Positions 7,506-12,371 of a stretch of 12,371 bases of DNA are shown piece after piece; position 1 is the stretch's first letter, and each line of letters begins with the position of its first letter. This DNA is from Saprospiraceae bacterium UBA3362. GTDB taxonomy: Bacteria; Bacteroidota; Bacteroidia; Chitinophagales; Saprospiraceae. Location of the stretch: the NCBI GenBank assembly GCA_002360455.1, contig DEQQ01000025.1, forward strand, positions 1 through 12,371, read 5' to 3'. The position numbers and the translations under genes were made by a program. Below the pieces are notes generated by a model. That model saw nothing but the letters and a program-made list of their open reading frames with translations, did not search any database and had not been told where the DNA came from.

Positions 7506-7994
7506 TTAAAGGATGGTCATCAAATGATTGAGATAAGCTCTTCCTCTGTTTTCTGCAAAGAAATCTAACCATAGCAAAAAACCGGATTGAATACAGAGCC
7601 CAAGTCCAAGACCATTCCAAAAGGACTCTTTTGCAAAAATGAAAAGCAGAGTGCAGCCGATGATTAGTAATGAAATTTCAATCCATTTGTAAACTGTAAA
7701 ATTTTTCATTACTGTTTGCATTCTGGGGATTTCATCTGTTAGAATTTTTGATTGGTCCGAATGCATAAATTGAATAACTCTTTCTTCATCCTTAGTGCTT
7801 TTTAAGTAAACTGTACATCCAACTGTTAATTGAATAAGAGCTACGGCAATAAAAGGGTAAGCCATTCCATTATAGAAGGGTTGCCTTAGTTTTATTAAGA
7901 AATATGATGCCACTATCATTGCAATAAGACCCACGAATATAAAAAGTAAACTCTCACTTTTTTCTGCATTAAAATATTTGCTTATTTGTTCCAT
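7506..7994 (-). CDS. Four-span integral membrane protein of unknown function
   Basis: This 162-residue protein has four predicted membrane segments at about residues 14-34, 44-64, 104-122 and 125-146. A charged loop of about 40 residues (KSTKDEERVIQF...) separates the two pairs. It has no signal peptide and no motif that I can tie to an enzyme or transporter. The NGMAYPFIAVALIQLTVG stretch in segment 2 and the Trp/Phe-rich end (LLWLDFFAENRGRAY) look conserved in character. Its ATG lies two bases after the stop of the short-chain dehydrogenase gene, so the two are almost certainly one transcript. The divergent MerR gene suggests that both respond to the same inducer. A role in handling or sensing a small lipophilic molecule would be speculation. 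Confidence 0.8.
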   Translation of the reverse strand: MEQISKYFNAEKSESLLFIFVGLIAMIVASYFLIKLRQPFYNGMAYPFIAVALIQLTVGCTVYLKSTKDEERVIQFMHSDQSKILTDEIPRMQTVMKNFTVYKWIEISLLIIGCTLLFIFAKESFWNGLGLGLCIQSGFLLWLDFFAENRGRAYLNHLMTIL

Positions 7995-7996
7995 AA

Positions 7997-8776
7997 TTAT
8001 TGAGCTTTATCTTGTAGTTTTCGAGTAATTTTAACAACCAAAGCTCTAGGCGTAAACCTAACGGAATTGGCCAATATCCAATTCATAAAACCATGAATGG
8101 CAACAGTTTTTCCTTTTAACATAGAAGTATAACCGTACTCTGCTACTTCTTTTGATGTGGGAAGTTTTTTCCCTTTTACCAAATTACTTTCTTCCATTGC
8201 GGCAGCAGCTTGAAATCCACTTTCGGTGGCGCCTGGACAAAGTGTTGTTATTGTAATGCCTTGATCACAAACTTCATTATTCACTGCTTCAGAAAAACTA
8301 AGTACATAAGCTTTAGTTGCAAAATAAACCGCCATGGTGGGGCCGGATTGGAATGCTGCCGTTGAGGCAACATTCATGATTTTGCCGTTGCCCCTTTTTC
8401 CCATCTCTCTCAAAAAGAGTTTGGTAAATTGGGTCAAAGTAGTAATATTCAAATTGATCATTTGTTCTTCTTTGTTCCAATCTGTGTCAGTAAACATTCC
8501 GTAATCTCCAAAGCCTGCATTGTTGATCAAATAATCAATTTGAATTCTTTGATTTATTGTTTCTTCGTAAACTTCTTGAGCAGAATTTTTTGCTGATAGG
8601 TCTTTGCCAATAGCATATACAGAGACTTTATATTGTTTTTCGATCTCCGTTTTTAGCTCGTCCAATTTTGATTTGTTTCTTGCCACCAAAACTAAATCTC
8701 CGCCTTTTGAAGCATGAACTTTTGCCAATTCCAGTCCGATTCCACTGGACGCTCCTGTAATTAATGCTGTAGCCAT
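7997..8776 (-). CDS. Short-chain dehydrogenase/reductase (SDR family)
   Basis: The 259-residue product is a classical-length SDR with a Rossmann fold. It shows the cofactor motif TGASSGIG (residues 7-14), NNAG (85-88), and the catalytic set N110, S138, Y151 and K155 (the last two in YFATK). PG in TLCPGATES follows, as in the family. It is a cytosolic NAD(P)-dependent oxidoreductase; Arg33 after the second strand (LVARNKSKL) is typical of NADP preference. The sequence is closest in style to the DltE/YqjQ-like SDRs, whose substrates are mostly unknown. It is the first gene of a two-gene operon with the four-span membrane protein and is divergent from a MerR regulator, which suggests induction by a small molecule or redox stress. 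The start has an A-rich leader and no Shine-Dalgarno sequence. Confidence 0.93.
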   Translation of the reverse strand: MATALITGASSGIGLELAKVHASKGGDLVLVARNKSKLDELKTEIEKQYKVSVYAIGKDLSAKNSAQEVYEETINQRIQIDYLINNAGFGDYGMFTDTDWNKEEQMINLNITTLTQFTKLFLREMGKRGNGKIMNVASTAAFQSGPTMAVYFATKAYVLSFSEAVNNEVCDQGITITTLCPGATESGFQAAAAMEESNLVKGKKLPTSKEVAEYGYTSMLKGKTVAIHGFMNWILANSVRFTPRALVVKITRKLQDKAQ

Positions 8777-8799
8777 TTTTGATTTGATTTAACTTTTAG

Positions 8800-8830
8800 C
8801 AAAGCTAAACCCCTTTTTTAGAACCTGCAA
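8800..8830 (-). promoter_or_regulatory. Promoter of the SDR operon
   Basis: On the minus strand, TTG (plus 8828-8830) and TAGCTTTG (plus 8800-8807) are 20 bases apart, matching the Bacteroidota promoter consensus. The leader to the ATG at 8776 would be about 17 bases. Confidence 0.65.
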
Positions 8831-8836
8831 CATTAG

Positions 8837-8851
8837 AGTATAGTCTATACT
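8837..8851. promoter_or_regulatory. Candidate MerR operator (perfect dyad)
   Basis: AGTATAGTCTATACT is a perfect 7-1-7 dyad centred at 8844 between the two divergent starts. It lies in the spacer of the merR-side promoter (TATTTTTG at 8859-8866), and just upstream of the -33 element of the SDR promoter. MerR proteins bind such dyads as dimers, so it is the best operator candidate here. Confidence 0.6.
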
Positions 8852-8858
8852 TGCAATT

Positions 8859-8866
8859 TATTTTTG
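8859..8866 (+). promoter_or_regulatory. Probable -7 element of the merR-type gene
   Basis: TATTTTTG matches TAnnTTTG and lies 19 bases before the ATG at 8886. No good TTTG is seen at the -33 position; TTAG at 8833-8836 is the nearest. That position is next to the dyad, as expected for a promoter that depends on or is repressed by its own regulator. Confidence 0.5.
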
Positions 8867-8885
8867 AAAAGCCTACATTTGCCCA

Positions 8886-9248
8886 ATGTTGATTAATGAA
8901 TTGTCAAAGCGGACCGGAATTTCGGCCCACACTATACGGTTTTATGAAAAATCAGGCTTATTAAAGGGGAAGCTTGATGAGAATGTAAAAACAAATAAGT
9001 ATTCCCATTACGATGAGGAATCTGTCGAGAGATTAGAGCTGGTAAGAGATGCAAAATCAATAGGTTTCACCATAAGAGAGATTAGTCAATTGATGGATGC
9101 TTGGTACAATAACAAAATGACTGTTGATGAGAAATTAAAAGTATTGGATGACAAACTGGTGTCGATTACTGATAAGATTAAACAACTAAAAGAAATGAAA
9201 AAAATGATAGATCAGTTTAAGAAAACTGTAAAGGATGATGCCTGTTAG
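8886..9248 (+). CDS. MerR-family transcriptional regulator
   Basis: This is a 120-residue protein with the MerR N-terminal winged helix-turn-helix: MLINELSKRTGISAHTIRFYEKSGLL, then the wing and second helix pair (YSHYDEESVERLELVRDAKSIGFTIREISQLMD). Residues 85-117 form a Lys-rich dimerisation coiled coil. The wing is longer than usual because of a KLDENVKTNK insertion. The only cysteine is the last residue, so the paired cysteine sites of the metal-binding MerR members are absent; an organic or redox signal is more likely than mercury or copper. It faces away from the SDR operon with 109 bases between starts and a shared dyad, the usual sign that the regulator controls both itself and the divergent operon. 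Confidence 0.92.
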   Translation: MLINELSKRTGISAHTIRFYEKSGLLKGKLDENVKTNKYSHYDEESVERLELVRDAKSIGFTIREISQLMDAWYNNKMTVDEKLKVLDDKLVSITDKIKQLKEMKKMIDQFKKTVKDDAC

Positions 9249-9259
9249 TTTTGCTTTTC

Positions 9260-9370
9260 AATAGTAGTCTTTGTACTCCTCATTTGTCAAACCAATTTTC
9301 TAGAAATAGTAGTTATAAATTTTTATTGTGGAAGCTACTATTAAGCTCTATTATAGGAAGAAGAGGAGTA
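9260..9370. repeat. Nested inverted repeats after the merR-type gene
   Basis: The outer arms TACTCCTC (9274-9281) and GAGGAGTA (9363-9370) are perfect complements. Inside them AATAGTAG (9305-9312) pairs with CTACTATT (9335-9342), and inside that ATAAA (9315-9319) pairs with TTTAT (9322-9326). A further direct copy of AATAGTAG sits at 9260-9267. The set begins 12 bases after the regulator stop and could fold in the mRNA end or mark an old insertion; there is no U-tract of a standard terminator. Confidence 0.45.
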
Positions 9371-9604
9371 TTTCCTTTGAGAGGCAGATGATGTAAAAGT
9401 TTTAAATTAATCTGACAATTTGGTAATGCAGTTTTAGGATTTAATTTAGTTTGGGCGTGAGTCATTTTAGCATTGAATTTATTTATCTCTGTTTTTCAAT
9501 ATTTTTTGGCTTAATCCAAAAGAAACGAAATTTAGTCCTTTGGCTGATTGTATTGTTTGCAAATTTATTGGTCCAAATTATTTCCGTTTCTTCATTAAGA
9601 GTTT

Positions 9605-9971
9605 TTACTTTTGCAATATGTGGAGATTTCTGTCCATATTATTTTTATTATTAGGGGTACTGGACTTCCTCAATCTAGTGGTCAAATTGAATACATAGGA
9701 TTTTTTATCATCGAGGAGATTAAAAATCTCCTGCAGTATGTTTAGTGTATTTTTATCAATAACAAAGTATCCGTCCAATGCAAAAGTATCGAATCAAAAG
9801 TTGACTAAAGCTGGCCAATTTTGAGATAAAAGTTCTCCAATTTTATTAATAGGGAAGAGGTACTCCCCATTTACTAGACCAAATTTTAAGGGATGCTTGT
9901 CATAAAATTTCATTCTGGTAGATCCTTTTAATTTCAACAGAAGGAAGCCTGACAGCGATTTGAAATTGCAT
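9605..9971 (-). pseudogene. Decayed reading frame, possible gene remnant
   Basis: From the ATG at 9913 the minus strand reads MKFYDKHPLKFGLVNGEYLF and on to ...ALVNF. It then meets one in-frame TGA (9794-9796) and continues open for 62 more codons (FDTFALDGYFVIDKN...LLDDKKSYVFN...) to a TAA at 9605-9607. Just upstream, in another frame, ATG at 9971 gives MQFQIAVRLPSVEIKRIYQ and three more residues before stopping at 9900-9902. Only one stop in about 100 codons of such AT-rich DNA is unusual, and the residue mix looks protein-like. I do not recognise the family. Chance cannot be excluded. Confidence 0.3.
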
Positions 9972-10008
9972 TAAAGGATTCTGAATCCCAGCTTCTCTAT
10001 GATGTAAG

Positions 10009-10135
10009 GCCGACACGCGTAAGCTGCCTGGAGGGAGCCGGCTATAGCCGGCTGTACGGAAGTCTGGAAAGACTGGAGTACGGAGCCTTTTGGCGAACCC
10101 CGTAAGGGAGCGACCCCGATAGGGGTTACGCCCTC
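10009..10135. other. GC-rich multi-hairpin element, candidate structured RNA or palindromic repeat
   Basis: A hand count gives 71 G or C in the 115 bases 10017-10131, far above the AT-rich flanks. Outer arms GCGTAA (10017-10022) and TTACGC (10126-10131) enclose a row of hairpins. These are the palindrome AGCCGGCTATAGCCGGCT (10036-10053); directly after it GTAC-GGA-AGTCT-GGAA-AGACT-GGA-GTAC (10054-10081), with a GNRA-type GGAA loop and a symmetric GGA/GGA internal loop; GCC-TTTT-GGC (10085-10094); and ACCCC-GATA-GGGGT (10113-10126). An alternative pairing joins GGCGAACCCC (10092-10101) with GGGGTTACGCC (10122-10132). It does not code for protein on either strand in a way I can support. It ends about 150 bases before the efp start and before the efp promoter, so it is not part of the efp leader. 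It may be a separate small RNA, a REP-like repeat or an intron remnant. Confidence 0.55.
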
Positions 10136-10137
10136 AG

Positions 10138-10167
10138 AAACATTTGGTTTTATCAGGTGAAATGTTT
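10138..10167. repeat. 8-bp inverted repeat following the GC-rich element
   Basis: AAACATTT (10138-10145) pairs with AAATGTTT (10160-10167) around a 14-base loop. There is no clear U-tract after it, so I do not call it a terminator. Confidence 0.3.
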
Positions 10168-10223
10168 TGGAAAAGGCTTGTTTTTCTCAATTTCTTGTAT
10201 AATTCTCCGGAAATGGCTTAAAA

Positions 10224-10256
10224 TTTGCCTAAAATCGACTTAAAAGCTTATTTTTG
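10224..10256 (+). promoter_or_regulatory. Promoter of the efp-accB-accC operon
   Basis: TTTG at 10224-10227 and TATTTTTG at 10249-10256 are 21 bases apart and match the Bacteroidota consensus. Transcription would begin near 10263, about 21 bases before the efp ATG. No Shine-Dalgarno sequence precedes the start. Confidence 0.7.
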
Positions 10257-10283
10257 CAACCATTTTTATAAAAACTAAACTTT

Positions 10284-10850
10284 ATGGCAAATACGTCGGA
10301 TATAAGAAACGGAATGTGTATAGATTACAATAATGATATTTTTGTGATTGTAGAATTTCAACATGTCAAGCCCGGAAAGGGGAATGCTTTTGTGAGAACC
10401 AGACTAAAAAGTATGACTTCCGGCAAAGTTGTGGAAAATACTTGGGTGGCAGGACATACTTTGAATGAAGTTCGTGTGGAAAGAAGAAAATTTCAGTATC
10501 TTTACAAGGACGAATCCGGATACAATTTTATGAATACGGAAACTTTTGATCAGATAAGTCTTCCTGAAAATATGTTGGAGAACGGTCAGTTTTTGAAGGA
10601 AGGTATGGAAATTGAGGTTATTTTTCATGCAGAAAAAGACACTCCTTTGACAGCTGAAATGCCACCGCATGTAATTCTTGAAGTTACCTACACAGAACCT
10701 GGTGCAAGAGGGAATACGGCAACCAATGCAACTAAGTTTGCAACTCTTGAAACCGGGGCTCAGGTAAAAGTTCCGTTGTTTATCGAACAAGGTGAGTTTC
10801 TTAAAATTGATACCAGAACCGGAGACTATTTAGAAAGAGCAAAACAATAA
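10284..10850 (+). CDS. efp: Translation elongation factor P
   Basis: The 188-residue length and three-domain plan are standard for EF-P. Domain I holds the tip loop VKPGKGNAFVR with Lys32, equivalent to the modified Lys34 of the E. coli protein. The middle (ENTWVAGHTLNEV, RRKFQYLYKD, NFMNTETFDQI) and the C-terminal OB domain (HVILEVTYTEPGARGNTAT, TLETGAQVKVPLFIEQGEFLKIDTRTGDYLERA) carry the family signature. EF-P enters the ribosome between the P and E sites and restores peptide bond formation at polyproline. A Lys at the tip points away from the arginine-rhamnosylating EarP type; whether it is modified cannot be told here, and no modification gene is present. It is the first gene of an operon; accB follows after four bases. 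Confidence 0.97.
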   Translation: MANTSDIRNGMCIDYNNDIFVIVEFQHVKPGKGNAFVRTRLKSMTSGKVVENTWVAGHTLNEVRVERRKFQYLYKDESGYNFMNTETFDQISLPENMLENGQFLKEGMEIEVIFHAEKDTPLTAEMPPHVILEVTYTEPGARGNTATNATKFATLETGAQVKVPLFIEQGEFLKIDTRTGDYLERAKQ

Positions 10851-10854
10851 ACCA

Positions 10855-11355
10855 ATGAACTTTAAAGAAATCCAAGAGCTTATCAGGCTCGTTACCAAGT
10901 CAGAGTTATCTGTATTCAAGTACAAAAATCAGGATGTGGAGTTGGTCATTAAAACGTCCAAAGGCTCTCAAGAAATTCCAACTCAAACGGTATATGCTGC
11001 TGCGCCGGTGATGCAAGCGGCTCCTATTGTTGCGGCTCCCCCGGCGGTGGCTAAAGCTGAAGCTAGCTCAGCAGGATCTCAAGATAATGCAGCAACTTCG
11101 TCCGGTTCCGATAAAAAATTATTGGAGATTAGGTCTCCCATGGTGGGAACCTTTTATCGTGCACCGGGCCCTGAAAAACCTCAGTTTGTAAAAGTTGGAG
11201 ATTCTGTCGATATTGGTTCCAAAGTATGCATTATAGAGGCCATGAAGCTTTTTAATGAAATAGAAAGTGAAGTCAAGGGAACCATAGTAAAAGTCATGGT
11301 AGAAGATGCTACACCTGTAGAATTTGATCAGGTGTTGTTTTTGGTAGAACCATAA
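10855..11355 (+). CDS. accB: Biotin carboxyl carrier protein of acetyl-CoA carboxylase
   Basis: The 166-residue protein begins with MNFKEIQELIRLVTKSELS, the usual AccB N-terminal region, followed by an Ala/Pro-rich flexible linker (about residues 46-85). The C-terminal biotinyl domain has IRSPMVGTFYRAPGP, the EAMKLFNEIE motif with biotin-accepting Lys131, and a closing VEFDQVLFLVEP. The SPMVGTFYRAP 'thumb' segment is characteristic of acetyl-CoA carboxylase BCCP. The protein carries carboxybiotin from AccC to the AccAD carboxyltransferase, the first committed step of fatty acid synthesis in the cytosol. It lies four bases after efp and ten bases before accC, so all three are co-transcribed. 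AccA and AccD are not in the window. Confidence 0.97.
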   Translation: MNFKEIQELIRLVTKSELSVFKYKNQDVELVIKTSKGSQEIPTQTVYAAAPVMQAAPIVAAPPAVAKAEASSAGSQDNAATSSGSDKKLLEIRSPMVGTFYRAPGPEKPQFVKVGDSVDIGSKVCIIEAMKLFNEIESEVKGTIVKVMVEDATPVEFDQVLFLVEP

Positions 11356-11365
11356 AATCTAAATC

Positions 11366-12371
11366 ATGTTTCAAAAAATATTGATCGCTAATCGCGGCGA
11401 GATTGCTTTGCGTATTATAAGAACATGCAAAGAAATGGGCATCAAAACAGTGGCCATCTATTCTACTGCCGACAGAGAGAGTTTGCATGTGAGATTTGCG
11501 GATGAGGCTGTATGCATCGGACCTCCGGCAAGCAGTCAGTCATATCTGAGTATTCCAAAAATTATGGCTGCTGTAGAAATCACAAATGCAGATGCTATCC
11601 ATCCCGGTTATGGTTTCTTGGCAGAAAATGCTGAGTTTGCAGAAATTTGTAAGGAATACGGCATAAAGTTCATTGGGCCGACACCTGAGCAAATTCGCAA
11701 AATGGGAGACAAGATCACGGCAAAAGAAACTATGATCAAAGCCGGAGTTCCCGTTGTACCGGGATCTGAAGGCCTGCTTCAAGATATAGAACAGGGGCTT
11801 GCATTGGCAGAAAAAATAGGGTACCCCGTTATTCTCAAAGCTACAGCAGGTGGAGGAGGTAGAGGTATGCGCATTGTATGGAAGAAGGAAGATTTTGAGG
11901 ATATGTGGAATATTGCTCGTCAGGAGGCTAAGGCGGCTTTTGCCAATGATGGCATCTACATCGAAAAATATATAGAAGAACCAAGACATATTGAGTTTCA
12001 GGTTGTAGGAGATCAGTTTGGTAGAGTAGTTCATCTTTCGGAGCGGGATTGTTCTATCCAGAGAAGGCATCAAAAGTTGGTTGAGGAGAGTCCATCTCCG
12101 TTTATGACTGATGAGTTGCGAGAAAAAATGGGAGAGGCTGCAATTTTAGCCGGAAAGGCGATCAATTATGAGGGTGTTGGTACTGTAGAATTTCTGGTCG
12201 ATAAGTATAGAAATTTCTATTTTATGGAGATGAATACCAGAATCCAGGTTGAGCATCCGGTAACCGAAGAAGTTATAGATCATGATCTGATCAAAGAACA
12301 GATAAAAGTGGCCGCTGGAATTCCGATAAGCGGAAAAAATTATTATCACACGATGCATGCCATCGAAGTCA
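11366..12371 (+). CDS. accC: Biotin carboxylase subunit of acetyl-CoA carboxylase (3' end outside window)
   Basis: The frame opens at the ATG at 11366 (MFQKILIANRGEIALRIIR) and runs off the right edge after 335 codons, about three quarters of the usual 450 or so residues. The N-terminal biotin carboxylase fold and most of the ATP-grasp domain are present: HPGYGFLAEN, IGPTPEQIRKMGDK with Lys116, ILKATAGGGGRGMR with Lys158 and the glycine loop at 162-169, EKYIEEPRHIE with His208, ERDCSIQRRHQK with Lys237, and MEMNTRIQVEHPVTE with Glu288, Asn290 and Arg292. These lie within a residue of the E. coli AccC numbering. It uses ATP and bicarbonate to carboxylate biotin on AccB, encoded just upstream. 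The last visible residues are HAIEV, where the family continues with an RINAEDP-like segment. Confidence 0.97.
   Translation, partial: MFQKILIANRGEIALRIIRTCKEMGIKTVAIYSTADRESLHVRFADEAVCIGPPASSQSYLSIPKIMAAVEITNADAIHPGYGFLAENAEFAEICKEYGIKFIGPTPEQIRKMGDKITAKETMIKAGVPVVPGSEGLLQDIEQGLALAEKIGYPVILKATAGGGGRGMRIVWKKEDFEDMWNIARQEAKAAFANDGIYIEKYIEEPRHIEFQVVGDQFGRVVHLSERDCSIQRRHQKLVEESPSPFMTDELREKMGEAAILAGKAINYEGVGTVEFLVDKYRNFYFMEMNTRIQVEHPVTEEVIDHDLIKEQIKVAAGIPISGKNYYHTMHAIEV

Larger units (their letters stand above)
9249..10283. other. 1-kb region without an intact gene, between the merR-type gene and efp
   Basis: No intact gene is convincing. From left to right I see nested inverted repeats (9260-9370), a plus-strand open stretch of 67 codons starting with TTG (9451-9654) that is hydrophobic but unsupported, a decayed minus-strand frame (9605-9971), a GC-rich multi-hairpin element (about 10009-10135), an 8-bp hairpin just after it, and the efp promoter (10224-10256). 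The mixture of remnants and repeats suggests a site of past insertion or gene loss. Confidence 0.6.

Noticed and set aside
9451..9654. 67-codon hydrophobic plus-strand frame
   Set aside because: It needs a TTG start, has no promoter match or family feature, and overlaps the end of the decayed minus-strand frame. Hydrophobic runs are common in T-rich DNA.
9714..9732. AGGAGATT-AAA-AATCTCCT hairpin as a terminator
   Set aside because: The 8-bp stem is perfect, but neither strand has a U-tract after it and it lies within the decayed reading frame.
10036..10087. Group II intron domain V
   Set aside because: GAGCCG and GTACGG resemble parts of domain V, but they do not pair in the required register and the AGC triad with its two-base bulge cannot be placed. 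An intron remnant remains only an alternative to test.
10257..10283. Leader regulation of efp
   Set aside because: The predicted leader is only about 21 bases long, too short for a riboswitch or attenuator.
11540..12358. Minus-strand open frames opposite the accC region
   Set aside because: They are shadows of accC, whose plus-strand frame is open to the window edge with all active-site motifs.

Overview
The window is AT-rich bacterial DNA, almost certainly from the phylum Bacteroidota (possibly a Saprospiria- or Chitinophagia-like lineage, though the class is a guess). The evidence is a SusC/CirA-style TonB-dependent receptor with the Bacteroidota plug motif, an OmpA protein with thrombospondin type 3 repeats, start codons without Shine-Dalgarno sequences, several promoters fitting the Bacteroidota consensus TTTG-N19-21-TAnnTTTG, and an efp-accB-accC cluster.

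Layout. (1) 1-1745, plus: the C-terminal part of a TonB-dependent outer-membrane receptor, cut by the left edge. (2) 1779-3861, minus, convergent with it: a probable operon of an acyl-CoA carboxylase carboxyltransferase subunit (methylcrotonyl-CoA carboxylase beta type), a 41-residue single-span membrane protein and a 108-residue exported protein whose start overlaps the previous gene. (3) 4199-5722, plus: an OmpA-family cell-wall-linked porin with seven TSP3 repeats, its own promoter and a strong hairpin terminator. (4) 5870-7118, minus: an exported thioredoxin-fold protein with a TPR-like C-terminal part. As sequenced it is split by one extra base in a run of eight A's. (5) 7506-9248: a MerR-type regulator (plus) divergent from a two-gene operon (minus) encoding a short-chain dehydrogenase and a four-span membrane protein, with a perfect dyad in the shared promoter region. 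(6) 9249-10283: about 1 kb without an intact gene. It holds nested inverted repeats, a decayed minus-strand reading frame, a GC-rich multi-hairpin element of about 115 bases, and the efp promoter. (7) 10284-12371, plus: efp, accB (biotin carboxyl carrier) and accC (biotin carboxylase, cut by the right edge), tightly packed as one operon.

How the parts relate. AccB and AccC form the biotin carboxylation half of acetyl-CoA carboxylase, which makes malonyl-CoA for fatty acid synthesis; EF-P rescues ribosomes at polyproline. The carboxyltransferase near the left side belongs to a different, acyl-CoA-specific carboxylase and has no biotin-carrying partner here. The TonB receptor and the OmpA protein are envelope proteins. 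The MerR/SDR/membrane-protein cassette looks like a small inducible stress or detoxification unit.

Most of the window is ordinary chromosome. The points most worth a second look are the GC-rich multi-hairpin element before efp, the homopolymer frameshift in the thioredoxin-like gene, and the tiny membrane protein overlapping an exported protein downstream of the carboxyltransferase. I see no CRISPR array, transposase, tRNA or rRNA.
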